Under the pieces are notes generated by a model that saw only the letters and a program-made list of their open reading frames with translations, made no database searches and was not told the DNA's origin. The position numbers were made by a program, and so were the translations under genes. From positions 37,204 through 101,203 of the forward strand of contig DDUL01000056.1 of NCBI GenBank assembly GCA_002344785.1: a stretch of DNA of 64,000 nucleotides, written 5' to 3'. Shown one piece after another: positions 53,609 to 62,631 of the stretch (the first letter of the stretch is position 1; each line of letters starts with the position of its first letter). The DNA is from Bdellovibrionaceae bacterium UBA2339. Lineage in GTDB: Bacteria > Bdellovibrionota > Bdellovibrionia > Bdellovibrionales > JAMPXM01.

Positions 53609-56600
53609 TTAGGGTTGGTAAGTGATTCGCGGCAAGAAGGCCTGTTGGTCTTGTCCGACTCCGCCGCGAAAGTGTCGTCCTTGTGCGGAGAGTAGCACAA
53701 GCGACTCTGGCCCCGCGCCCTTGACGACGCTCAGAGTTTGCGTCTGACCCGGAGACAAGGTCCAGTGGGATGGGAGTTCGCTGAAGCCTTGAGCCTCGGG
53801 CCTTAGATTCAGTGTGAACCACTCAGCTTGGCCGGCATTCAAGAAGTCGTCGGGCTCAATCGCTGATCCGGTTTGCGCACTTGTGCCGATGCGCGCTTGT
53901 AGAGAACCATCGGCTTGTGTCGCCAAAAGTCCAATCGGCGCTTCGATGAGGGCAATCGTCGAGAATTCCTTTGAAGTGAACTTGCCGAGATTGAGCAAGG
54001 CGGGGCGGAAATCCAGTTTGGGTTCCGGGCTCTGCGGCGCGCGCGGTGCTTTGAGAGCCTGCTCAAAGGCCGTGCGAATTTGCCGGAGCATCGGCACGTC
54101 GAGCAGCAGGCTTGCAAATCGCGTCTCGGTGAAGCCCGCCAGAGAGTCCATGCGTGCGCCAGCAAGTTCTTGGTCGGCGATCGCATCACCGTCGCGATCC
54201 AGTAGCAAAGAGAACTCGCACAAGTCCCATGTGGTCATCGGCTCGTAGAGCTTGATGGCAAGTTGCAGTCGTGCCCCTTCGGCGTGAGGTTGGACTCGGT
54301 AAGCCGCAAGCTCAAGATCGCAGTAGCGAGATCTTGAAGTTTCGCCGATGGGATCAGGTTTGCGTGCGTCGCGAGAGATCAGGTTGAAGGGTAGAACCTC
54401 AACATTGTGAACGCCGGCATTCTTGATATCAAAATCCACCACGGCGCCTGTCGAGTCCGCTGCCGAAGTTGAGCGAACTTTGAGGTCGGTCACTTCAATT
54501 GGACTCACTTGACTGAGAAGCGCCAGCACGGGCACGCGGGCAAGCTCGGCGCCTTGCAGGTCGCGGAGTACGGCGAAGCCGGAGGCCTCGGAGAAATTGG
54601 CAGATTGATTGGGCGGCTGAATCAACGTGAAGCGAAGTGCGCTTCGCGTTGTCTCCTGGGCTTTGACAGCAACAGGATGTGGCGCCTGCATTCGCAAGTT
54701 TGGTGTGTGATCTTCAAGCACCCATTGTGCCTGAAGATCTTGATGAAGGGCGCGAACTTCGACGTGTTGGAGCAGAGTTTTTTGGGACTCGACTTGCTGT
54801 GGGCCAAGCGAGAGCGCGGCTGGGTATACCAAAGCTTGGGCGTCGAGAGTCTCGACGATGCGAACACGACCGGCGCCTTGGCGAGCCACGGAGTAAAGTT
54901 CGCCATTGGCTGCGCGAATTGGTTTTGCGCGATTCATGACGAGAGCTTTGCGTTCGGCCACGCTGAGCTTGGGGTAAGCTTGATGGAGCAAAGTCATCAC
55001 GCCGGCCATGTGTGGCGCCGCCATGGAGGTTCCTGACATCTCAACGCCATCATCGCCGCTTCCCATTGCGGCTGAGAGAATTTTTGAGCCCGGTGCTGAG
55101 ATCTCTGGCTTGATACGAGCATCGATGGAGCGTGGTCCTCGCGAAGAGAAGCCCGTGATGGTGTCGATGAGCTCAGGCTTTTCGATCACGCGCGTGCTGG
55201 TCAATTCGATCCTCAGCGTTTCCGACTTCAGAATCTCTTTGAGCTTTTCGCCCATAGCCTTGGTCACCATGATGCCAGGAATATTGAATTTGTCGGTATC
55301 GCCACCGCCCATGCGAATGGCTTCACCGTCTTGGTTGTTGAGCATCACGACGCCGATGGCGCCTGCGGCCTCGGCGCGGCGAATTTTTTCTGCGAACGAA
55401 ACTTGGCCGCGATCGATGAGTGCGATTTTCCCTTGAATGAGAGCGGCGGTTTCTGGGCTGAGATCTTGTGCGGCCAACCCGATATACAGGGCTTCGGCCT
55501 CGACCTGACCGGAGTTGGCCAAGGGTTTTGTGATCGTGCCTTCGATGGCTTCAACAAGAAACTCAGGTGTTGACTGAGGCAAAATTCGCGCGGCCCGAAA
55601 GCGCCAATTGGTATCGGCATTGTCGACGGAGGCGGCGACCGAAATGGCGGCATCAGCCACGCCGGGCGCGCCGACGATGAATGGCATGTCGCCGGAATTT
55701 CCACCTGAAGCGACGACCGAGGTCCCGCCGCTGGCCAGGTTGGAGATGGCTTCATTGTAGAGAATTTGCCCGTCGCCATAGCCAGATCCCAATGACAAAT
55801 TCACCACATCCAGGCGATCGCTGGGGTCGCCATCGCCATTAGGGTCGGCGGCAAATTCAAGAGCTGCGACAACAACGGTGTCATTGGTCGAGCCTTGGGC
55901 GCCAAAGACTTTGAGTGCGTAGAGAAGTGCATCGGGCGCGACACCATCGTAGGTTTTCACACCATCGCCAACTCCGGCGACACTGCCGGCGACGTGCGTG
56001 CCGTGGCCGCCTTCGTCGAGTGGATTCTGGTCCACTTTAGGAATTCGTTTTTCAAAGAGTGGTGACGAGGTGTTGTAGTCAGTCCCGACAAAATCGAGTC
56101 CGCCAACAACTTTCGCATTTGGGTAAGAGGGATGAGGAGCCGAAGGGTCGATGGCCTTGAAGGCGTCGGCTGTGCCAACGCCGCCAAACATCTTATGGGT
56201 GTAGTCGATCCCTGAGTCGATGATGCCGACACGCAGGCCTTGGCCGCGAAGCCCGCGAGCGTGGGCTTCGAGTGCGCCAATGAATTTCGCTGAGGTGCGA
56301 TCAAAAGCCGTTGAGGTTTTGATGTCTGGATCTGGTGTATTGGTTGCGATGATCGGGCGCGCGAAATCGACGGCGCGTTCGATGCGAGCCACACCGGCGA
56401 TCTGGCCGATGGACTCAAGCAGTGAAGTTGGCGCCACCACGGCGAAGCCATTGACGACAAAGCGGTAGCGATAAATCACTTTGATTTCTGCGGACAGGGC
56501 GTGAAGCTTTTTGAGCACTTGGTCTTGAGCTTCGCTCAGGGCCAGCACTTGTTCTTGAGTGGGTTGAGACTGCTGCGCAAAAAGTGCGGGTGTTTCGAGT

Positions 56601-56893
56601 TTAATCAAGAAATAGCTATGAGTCTCAGGATCTGGCCGGGTTGAGAATATGCGCCAGAGGTCCGTTGGCCAAAGATCTTCCGGAGAGTGTGACTGAATGA
56701 GTTGATGGGAGAATTTCTCAGTCCATTGATCTGCCGAACATCCCGCCAATGTTGCGGCGAAGACCAGCATCGAGATGCCGAAGCTTTTAAATCTAGAGGT
56801 GCGGTTCGTCGCGTGGTGAGTGGTCGCGTGGTGAGTGGTCGCATGAAGATGAGAAGAGACCGACGTTGATGGACCGCGAACATTGGATCGCAT
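53609..56893 (-). CDS. Subtilisin-like serine protease lipoprotein with PA domain
   Basis: 1094 residues, secreted protease. The N-terminal signal ends in lipobox LAGC, and a His/Thr-rich tail precedes it. A propeptide-like inhibitor region follows. The S8 catalytic triad is Asp226 (VGIIDSGIDYTH), His297 (GGHGTHVAGS) and Ser623 (SGTSMAAPH). A protease-associated (PA) domain (IQGKIALIDRGQVSFAEKI...GVVMLNNQDG) is inserted between His and Ser. About 400 C-terminal residues are beta-rich and unassigned. ATG 56893 has GAGGGGG upstream; a longer frame to 57007 lacks a signal. Confidence 0.9.
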   Translation of the reverse strand: MRSNVRGPSTSVSSHLHATTHHATTHHATNRTSRFKSFGISMLVFAATLAGCSADQWTEKFSHQLIQSHSPEDLWPTDLWRIFSTRPDPETHSYFLIKLETPALFAQQSQPTQEQVLALSEAQDQVLKKLHALSAEIKVIYRYRFVVNGFAVVAPTSLLESIGQIAGVARIERAVDFARPIIATNTPDPDIKTSTAFDRTSAKFIGALEAHARGLRGQGLRVGIIDSGIDYTHKMFGGVGTADAFKAIDPSAPHPSYPNAKVVGGLDFVGTDYNTSSPLFEKRIPKVDQNPLDEGGHGTHVAGSVAGVGDGVKTYDGVAPDALLYALKVFGAQGSTNDTVVVAALEFAADPNGDGDPSDRLDVVNLSLGSGYGDGQILYNEAISNLASGGTSVVASGGNSGDMPFIVGAPGVADAAISVAASVDNADTNWRFRAARILPQSTPEFLVEAIEGTITKPLANSGQVEAEALYIGLAAQDLSPETAALIQGKIALIDRGQVSFAEKIRRAEAAGAIGVVMLNNQDGEAIRMGGGDTDKFNIPGIMVTKAMGEKLKEILKSETLRIELTSTRVIEKPELIDTITGFSSRGPRSIDARIKPEISAPGSKILSAAMGSGDDGVEMSGTSMAAPHMAGVMTLLHQAYPKLSVAERKALVMNRAKPIRAANGELYSVARQGAGRVRIVETLDAQALVYPAALSLGPQQVESQKTLLQHVEVRALHQDLQAQWVLEDHTPNLRMQAPHPVAVKAQETTRSALRFTLIQPPNQSANFSEASGFAVLRDLQGAELARVPVLALLSQVSPIEVTDLKVRSTSAADSTGAVVDFDIKNAGVHNVEVLPFNLISRDARKPDPIGETSRSRYCDLELAAYRVQPHAEGARLQLAIKLYEPMTTWDLCEFSLLLDRDGDAIADQELAGARMDSLAGFTETRFASLLLDVPMLRQIRTAFEQALKAPRAPQSPEPKLDFRPALLNLGKFTSKEFSTIALIEAPIGLLATQADGSLQARIGTSAQTGSAIEPDDFLNAGQAEWFTLNLRPEAQGFSELPSHWTLSPGQTQTLSVVKGAGPESLVLLSAQGRHFRGGVGQDQQAFLPRITYQP
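56810..56839. repeat. 15-bp tandem repeat in the protease N-terminus
   Basis: CGCGTGGTGAGTGGT occurs twice back to back, coding HATTH repeats on the minus strand just before the lipoprotein signal helix. Confidence 0.9.
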
Positions 56894-57148
56894 GTTTCCC
56901 CCTCGAATGATTGCCGCTACGAATCCCAAAAAAGCGGCGATGGACCTCTTGCACTTTTCCCAGCGTCGGATGAATTCGGCGAGGCTTTGCCGAGCTTGGC
57001 TTGGCATCGCATGGCTTGATCTGACGCTGGTCCCTCAAAAGTGCGGTCGGTCGTCTCGCGCGCCGTAGGAAAGCATTGCCCCTTGGGCCTCGGCAAAGAG
57101 TATTTCGCTGAGCTTTGATTTCAAAACTCACTGTTCATAGGAGCTTGT

Positions 57149-57394
57149 TTGGGCTGGGTTAAAGCTGCGAGAGCGTTTGGTGGCGCGATGACTCCGCTTG
57201 GATCTCAGAAGGTGGATGAACTGCTGAGAAAGCTGGCGAAGTGTGCGGAGATTTGGAGTCCGTGGAGATCTATCAAGAGTCGATTTGTCACCTTGCTTGA
57301 GGTCGGCGGATGGAAAACACATGATTGGGCTACGGACGAGGCCAAAGTGACTCCTCGAAAAAAGTCGCTGAGGCTTCGTCGCAGTGCGGTTTAA
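57149..57394 (+). CDS. Possible small protein of 81 residues
   Basis: The only open frame of note in the 647-base gap 56894-57540. TTG start 5 bases after AGGAG, or ATG at 57188. The product is basic (AKVTPRKKSLRLRRSAV at the C-terminus) with no recognised domain. It may be real or chance; nothing in the sequence decides it. Confidence 0.25.
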   Translation: MGWVKAARAFGGAMTPLGSQKVDELLRKLAKCAEIWSPWRSIKSRFVTLLEVGGWKTHDWATDEAKVTPRKKSLRLRRSAV

Positions 57395-57427
57395 GTCGAG
57401 CGCATCTCGGGTTTTGGGAACGCAGCG

Positions 57428-57456
57428 TTGACAGCCTCAGAGGCCAAAAGTGGAAT
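57428..57456 (+). promoter_or_regulatory. Candidate promoter for the GMC oxidoreductase
   Basis: TTGACA at 57428-57433 and TGGAAT at 57451-57456 are 17 bases apart, a perfect -35 and a 4/6 -10, about 85 bases before the start codon. A 12-bp tandem duplication (57487-57510) lies in the leader. Confidence 0.5.
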
Positions 57457-57486
57457 TGAGTTTTGGCGAAGCCCAACGGCCTCAAC

Positions 57487-57510
57487 TTGGGGCCCGAGTT
57501 GGGGCCCGAG
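57487..57510. repeat. 12-bp tandem duplication in a leader
   Basis: TTGGGGCCCGAG twice in direct succession, 31 bases before the TTG start of the GMC gene. GGGCCC is palindromic, so each copy could form a small hairpin. Confidence 0.88.
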
Positions 57511-57540
57511 TGAGTTTCGTGGACTGTTGGAGATGTAGAT

Positions 57541-59217
57541 TTGGCAAGCGACAAACTGGCTCAAGACTTTGACGTCATTATCGTTGGCTCTGGATTTGGC
57601 GGCTCGGTCAGCGCCTTGCGCTTGGCGGAGCGCGGTCTGCGTGTCGCGATCTTGGAAGAGGGGCGTCGGTTTCGCGATGAAGACTTCGCGGAAAGTAATT
57701 TGCAACTTCGCCGTTACCTATGGGCACCGATGCTTCGGTGTTTTGGAGTTCAGGCGCTGACCTTGTTACGAGGCGTTTGGCTTTTACATGGCAAAGGCGT
57801 GGGTGGCGGAAGTTTGGTTTACGCCAACACTTTGATGCAGCCGAGTGAGACGGTGCTACGAAATGCTTTGTGGCCAAAGTCGTTACGAGAGCCCAAAGAG
57901 TGGGATCAGTATTTTGCGCGGGCTCGAAAAATGTTGGGTGTCACGAAGTATCCGTACGAGGGCGAGCCGGAAGCTGCCCTGCGAGCGGTCGCTCGCGATT
58001 TGGGTTGCGAGTCCACCTTTCATCCCACTGAAGTCGGAGTTTACTTTGGCTCCACGGAACAAGGCCCCGTTGATCCTTATTTTGAAGGACGAGGGCCTCT
58101 GCGCCGAGCGTGCACGAGATGTGGGGCTTGCATGGTCGGCTGTCGCGTCGGTGCCAAGAACACCTTGATGAAAAATTATTTGTTCTTTGCCGAAAAGCAC
58201 GGCGCTGAGATTCACGCCGAACGTCGTGTGATTCGACTCAGTCGCGATGCGAGCGGTTGGTTGGTGCATACGAAAGATGTCTTACGAGGTGTGAAGGCCG
58301 AGACATGGCGAGCTCCGCGGGTGATCTTAGCGGCCGGAGTCTTGGGAACTTTGCGGTTGCTGCTTGAGCATCGTGCTAAATCCTGGCTCAGCCTAGCGCT
58401 TCCACGTTTGGGTCGTGGGGTGCGAACGAATGGTGAGAGTTTGGTGGGTGCGACGCGATCCGTCCGTTCAAGTTTAGACACTTCGGGTAGGGCGCTGGCG
58501 AGTGCTCGGGGTATTTCGATCGGCGCGGCCATTCATCCCGACGCACAAACTAAAGTTGAGAGCGTGATTTATCCATCCGGCAGTCAGCTTCTCCGTGGTC
58601 TTGCGGTGCCGTTGCAATCGGGCTCATGGCGGCCGCTGCAACTTGTGTTCAGTTTGTTTCGCCGCCCTTGGACCTGGTGGAATTTGGCGCGCACTCGAGA
58701 TTGGGCCGCGCAATCCATTATTCTTTTGGTGATGCAGACGACGGAGGATTTCATCGACTTGGAGTTTCGTCGATCGTGGTGGGGGCGGTGGTCGTTGAGG
58801 CGAAGCGGAGGGACGCGCTTGCCGAGTCAACTCGGCCTCGCGCAAAGGGCAGCTTTGAGTTTGGCGCGATGGATGAGCACGGATCCCAAGAAGACTTCAG
58901 GTGAGCGACTGGCAAGTGAGCGACTGGCAGTCGCGCAGAATGTAATCAGCGAGGTTCTTCTCGCGACACCGACAACGGCCCACATCCTCGGCGGTGCCGC
59001 TCTGGCCGATTCTCAGGATCAAGGCGTTGTGGATGAAAACCATGAAGTGTTCGGCCATCAGGGTCTGTTTGTCTGTGACGGCAGTGTGATCCCGGTGAAC
59101 TTGGGTGTGAATCCTAGCCTCACCATTGCGGCGCTTGCGGAACGTTTTGCCTCTCGTCTAGCGGATCGAATCTTGTCTGAGACGGCAAATGATTTTCGAA
59201 AGCAGGTGGAGTTATGA
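57541..59217 (+). CDS. GMC-family FAD-dependent oxidoreductase with Cys cluster
   Basis: 558 residues. The N-terminal FAD-binding DVIIVGSGFGGSVSALRLAERG with a Rossmann GxGxxG starts right after the TTG start codon, which has GGAG upstream. A cysteine set CTRCGACMVGC (about residue 190) resembles a ferredoxin-like insert known in some cholesterol-oxidase-like GMC proteins. The C-terminus ALADSQDQGVVDENHEVFG...VNLGVNPSLTIAALAERFA is the typical GMC end with catalytic His region. Substrate is an alcohol or sterol-like compound by family; unknown here. No signal peptide. Confidence 0.86.
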   Translation: MASDKLAQDFDVIIVGSGFGGSVSALRLAERGLRVAILEEGRRFRDEDFAESNLQLRRYLWAPMLRCFGVQALTLLRGVWLLHGKGVGGGSLVYANTLMQPSETVLRNALWPKSLREPKEWDQYFARARKMLGVTKYPYEGEPEAALRAVARDLGCESTFHPTEVGVYFGSTEQGPVDPYFEGRGPLRRACTRCGACMVGCRVGAKNTLMKNYLFFAEKHGAEIHAERRVIRLSRDASGWLVHTKDVLRGVKAETWRAPRVILAAGVLGTLRLLLEHRAKSWLSLALPRLGRGVRTNGESLVGATRSVRSSLDTSGRALASARGISIGAAIHPDAQTKVESVIYPSGSQLLRGLAVPLQSGSWRPLQLVFSLFRRPWTWWNLARTRDWAAQSIILLVMQTTEDFIDLEFRRSWWGRWSLRRSGGTRLPSQLGLAQRAALSLARWMSTDPKKTSGERLASERLAVAQNVISEVLLATPTTAHILGGAALADSQDQGVVDENHEVFGHQGLFVCDGSVIPVNLGVNPSLTIAALAERFASRLADRILSETANDFRKQVEL

Positions 59218-60635
59218 AGCCCGCTGACACACATGTTCGCGAAGTCTTTCGGCGGATGAGCTGGGGCCGGCTTGGAGCGAAGACGTTGGGCCTAGGTTTG
59301 GCACTTGTGTTGTTTCCTCATCATGTTGATGCTTCGGTCAGTCTGAGCGGGCGAGTTTTGCAAATGTCCAACACACTCGCACGAGATCGCGAGGCTTGGC
59401 TTGAGGCCGAGCTGGGTTTTGACAAAGCACTCTGGCGCAAGCGCGATTCACAGTGGACATTTTCAACGCGAGTGTATGCCGTGGGACTGGTCGGCGGACA
59501 GTCATCGACGGCCAGTCAGACTTTGTCGCGAAGCTCGCCTCGAATCTTCCTGGATGCGGACCGAAGTGGAGCCAGCGAGATTGTTGATGACCAAGAACTG
59601 TTGCTGAGTTTTCGTCGTGGATCTTGGACTTGGCGAATTGGCTCTCGTGTTTGGCGATGGGGAGTCATGGACACTTACGATCCATTGGATCAAGCCCAGG
59701 CTCGACGTTACGAGTGGCCGCTGGATTCGCGAAAGCTCGGCGAGCGATCGCTAAGTGTGGAATGGTCCTCGATAGGTGGAAGTTTAGAGGCCTACTGGAT
59801 TCCGGCGAAAAAATTTTCGATTTTGCCATCGGTCGACAGTGTTTGGCTGCCTCGGCAAGTTTTCGTGCCTCGCTTTCCAGGTGCGGACCTGGAGTTGCCC
59901 ACGCAACTTCGCTATTCCTATCGCGAGCGAGAGATTCGTGATCAAGCTCACCTGCATGCGGCAGGTTTTCGCGGCGTTTGGCGAGGCGAGAGTCTGGAGT
60001 TGGCGATTCAAGGTGAGCGCGGCACGCCAGCCTTTCCCGCGCTTCGTCCACGCGTGACGGGGCCGGTGATCGCTGTGGAGCCTCGGCCAAGAATCCGCGT
60101 TGATCCAGATGTTCAGCTCACGGAGATCATCACCAGTGAAACTCGCTGGGGAACTTCGGTATCGTGGGCCTTTGGTGAGAGCATGTTGCGTGGCCAAGTC
60201 GCGCGCATCGAGCCTCTTGGTGAGGGGCGAAATTATTTTTCAGCACGCACGGATGTGGGTTTGCAGTTGGAGAGGCTAGGCGGTCCGGTGACTTGGATTG
60301 CACAGGTCTTTTGGAATGCGTCGGCCTTGGAGTTGGCGGGCAATGATTTAGCTTCGGCCTCGCAGTTGTTTGATCGCGCCCTTGGCCTCTTGCTGCGTTG
60401 GTCGCCTCGTGATGATTTGACTCTGCAAGGTGGTGGGTTGCTGTCCTCGCCACCGAGCTCATCAGCGACACAGTCTAGGGTCTCGAGCTTAGCTTTGTTG
60501 GATTTGCGCTTTGAAGTTTCCGATCATGCCAGCTGGTCGCTGTCTTTAAGTGGCATCGAAGCGGGAGAGCAGGCGCCGCTGGGTGCGTTTGCCAGCAACG
60601 ACAGCATTCAGATTCAGTACACCTATCAATACTAG
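59214..60635 (+). CDS. Outer-membrane beta-barrel protein, unknown
   Basis: 473 residues. A signal peptide (TLGLGLALVLFPHHVDAS) is followed by alternating hydrophobic strands with aromatic girdles (RRGSWTWRIGSRVWRWG) and a C-terminal IQIQYTYQY ending in an aromatic residue, as in outer-membrane barrels. ATG overlaps the GMC stop (ATGA), so the two are translationally coupled even though they act in different compartments. Possibly a channel for the oxidoreductase substrate; this is inference. Confidence 0.68.
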   Translation: MKPADTHVREVFRRMSWGRLGAKTLGLGLALVLFPHHVDASVSLSGRVLQMSNTLARDREAWLEAELGFDKALWRKRDSQWTFSTRVYAVGLVGGQSSTASQTLSRSSPRIFLDADRSGASEIVDDQELLLSFRRGSWTWRIGSRVWRWGVMDTYDPLDQAQARRYEWPLDSRKLGERSLSVEWSSIGGSLEAYWIPAKKFSILPSVDSVWLPRQVFVPRFPGADLELPTQLRYSYREREIRDQAHLHAAGFRGVWRGESLELAIQGERGTPAFPALRPRVTGPVIAVEPRPRIRVDPDVQLTEIITSETRWGTSVSWAFGESMLRGQVARIEPLGEGRNYFSARTDVGLQLERLGGPVTWIAQVFWNASALELAGNDLASASQLFDRALGLLLRWSPRDDLTLQGGGLLSSPPSSSATQSRVSSLALLDLRFEVSDHASWSLSLSGIEAGEQAPLGAFASNDSIQIQYTYQY

Positions 60636-60704
60636 GATGAGATCTGAGAGTTTGAATGAGCAGCTCATTGACTTTGCGATCTGAAGACTGAGCGGCTTCT
60701 GGAT

Positions 60705-62513
60705 TCATCGGCTTGTGGCTTTGGCCGTTGGCGAAATTTGCAGCCACTTGTCCACGCACTTCATTTCGCCCATAGCATCGAGGCTTGATGAGATCGACGG
60801 CATGAGGTCTTGGAGTCGAAGTCCTTGAAGCGCGTCGTCGACACCATCAGCAAGAAGACTGGAGTCGAAGGCCTCGGCGGTGGGTTTGTAGGCTTTGTCG
60901 AAGTGAGAGCGGCTCTGTGTTTGGCTACTGAGGACTTGCTGTTGGCTGAGCGACCAGGTGGTGAGGGATTGCAAATTGAAATGAGCAAAGGGAAGTGTTT
61001 CGGGAAGTGCGTCTTGAATTGAGGCGAGTCGTGCTTGGAATGAGTTCGCAGAAGCACGGGGTGACCTGCGAAGCATTTGCACTTGAGCTCGGACTTGGAT
61101 CTGAAGCTGATCATGGATTAGGGCGGAAGACGGGCTGCGGGTTGTTGAGCTGCGACTTTGTCCCACACAAGTGAAGCGCATGCTGGGTGGTTGCGTGCGA
61201 CGGAGATCTGAAGAGCTTTGCTGAGAGTCCAAGCCTTGATCGATTTGGACGGCAAATAGAAATCGAGCCGATTTGGGAAAATTCATGAGTTCTGGAAATG
61301 CAAAGAACTGCTTCCACCTTGAGTTCATGAGGCTCTGAAAGCCCGCAATTTTTTGTGACTCGATCAAGTGAGTTTCGTATCGCACCTGCATATCGAGAAT
61401 TTGCGCCGCCAAATCAATCGGCACAAGCAGCGCCAGAGAGTCATTGGCGACATTCAGCACCCGTGAATTTGAGTTTGAAGCTGGGCGAGCGAGGGCGGTC
61501 GTTGTTGTGGCATTCGGATCTGAGCCCGGCGTGGACTCGAGCTGGGACCACGGAATGAAAACGGTCGGGGCGAGTGGATGCCTGAGGCGTAAGTCAAACT
61601 TGAGCAAATTACGATCGGCCATAGGCTTTGCACCGATCATTCGAAGCTCCAGCTCATTCTCTCGCCACGTGAGCTTTTGGCTTTGGCCGTTGAACCAAGC
61701 GTCCAGTTCATTCTGCGCGGCTCGTTGCAGGTGCACGGCCAGCTGCTGACTTTTGAACTCCTGCTGAAGTTTGGCAGCGAGAATGGGCTCAAGCCATCGA
61801 TTGACGCCGACGGGTCCTTGGCAGTTGCCAAGCTCAATTTTGAACTGCGGCTCAGAGTCTGATGATTCAATTTGGGTGTGCAGCACTTCAGCGTGATAGG
61901 CGGTGATGGCATCCGTGTTGAGTCGGACTTTGGCTTTCAGCTTAAGCGGCGAGACAACTTCGACTCTGAGATCTTCACAGACGGCGTCCAAGCGAACTTC
62001 AGCTTCAAAGCGGGATCCCAAATTCAGTCGGCTCAAGTCGATGGTCCCATTGATGGAGAGGCGGCGAGCATGAAGTCGGGTTTGTCCTAGCAAGAAGTGC
62101 ATCGAAGCTTCAGCTGGAGCATTGAGATCTTGAAGCTGAAAGCTTTCAAGCGACCAAGACGAGCGCAACTGAAGTCCGTTCAGCTTGGTCACGAGTTGGT
62201 TGCTTTGCTCAACTTGATCTTGAAGCTGAACTTGAATGTTTTGAGCCAGTGATTCCTGAGGGGAATTGGTCGCATGCTTTTGCAGCAGCTTCGCGATTTG
62301 GCTGAGCGCTTGGCGCGGATCGGCCGCGATCGATACGGCGACCTCGCTCCTGAGTTCTCCTGCATTTGCGATGTGATCTGGCAGAGGAATGCAGGCGATG
62401 GCTGCGCTCGCGGAAGCTCGCACTGCCCAAAGAGTTATTCGTCGACGTTGATGGGCGTGGGCTGAGATTTGCCAAGGGCAAGGGCATGATGGATGAAGTG
62501 TGAAGATCTGCAC
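60705..62513 (-). CDS. Large exported protein, unknown
   Basis: 602 residues from a GTG start with AAGGGAG upstream. An N-terminal hydrophobic stretch (AVRASASAAIACIPLPDHIANAG) is a plausible signal. Mostly alternating strands and a long Gln/Ser-rich coil, with a hint of a lipid-binding fold (WSLESFQLQDLNAPAEASMHFLLGQTRLHARRL), but no recognised family. Divergent from the RND exporter gene by 118 bases, which suggests shared function in envelope transport. Confidence 0.6.
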   Translation of the reverse strand: MQIFTLHPSCPCPWQISAHAHQRRRITLWAVRASASAAIACIPLPDHIANAGELRSEVAVSIAADPRQALSQIAKLLQKHATNSPQESLAQNIQVQLQDQVEQSNQLVTKLNGLQLRSSWSLESFQLQDLNAPAEASMHFLLGQTRLHARRLSINGTIDLSRLNLGSRFEAEVRLDAVCEDLRVEVVSPLKLKAKVRLNTDAITAYHAEVLHTQIESSDSEPQFKIELGNCQGPVGVNRWLEPILAAKLQQEFKSQQLAVHLQRAAQNELDAWFNGQSQKLTWRENELELRMIGAKPMADRNLLKFDLRLRHPLAPTVFIPWSQLESTPGSDPNATTTTALARPASNSNSRVLNVANDSLALLVPIDLAAQILDMQVRYETHLIESQKIAGFQSLMNSRWKQFFAFPELMNFPKSARFLFAVQIDQGLDSQQSSSDLRRTQPPSMRFTCVGQSRSSTTRSPSSALIHDQLQIQVRAQVQMLRRSPRASANSFQARLASIQDALPETLPFAHFNLQSLTTWSLSQQQVLSSQTQSRSHFDKAYKPTAEAFDSSLLADGVDDALQGLRLQDLMPSISSSLDAMGEMKCVDKWLQISPTAKATSR

Positions 62514-62631
62514 GAAATTCTGTCTCCCTTGTCTCTCGAGCTTCAGTCATCGTTGAAGTGCGCCGTTAGGAAATGAGCGCGCTTGATATGTTCCTATCGG
62601 ATTCAGTGTAGCGAGCGCCTGAGGGGTAGAT

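Larger units (their letters stand above)
56894..57540. other. Large intergenic region between protease and GMC oxidoreductase
   Basis: 647 bases between divergent genes. It holds one doubtful 81-residue frame, a good promoter candidate at 57428-57456 and a 12-bp tandem duplication TTGGGGCCCGAG at 57487-57510. The part next to the protease (56894-57130) shows no recognisable element. Confidence 0.6.

Noticed and set aside
60655..60669. Small hairpin AATGAG-CAG-CTCATT between convergent genes
   Set aside because: Six base pairs and no T-run; likely chance.
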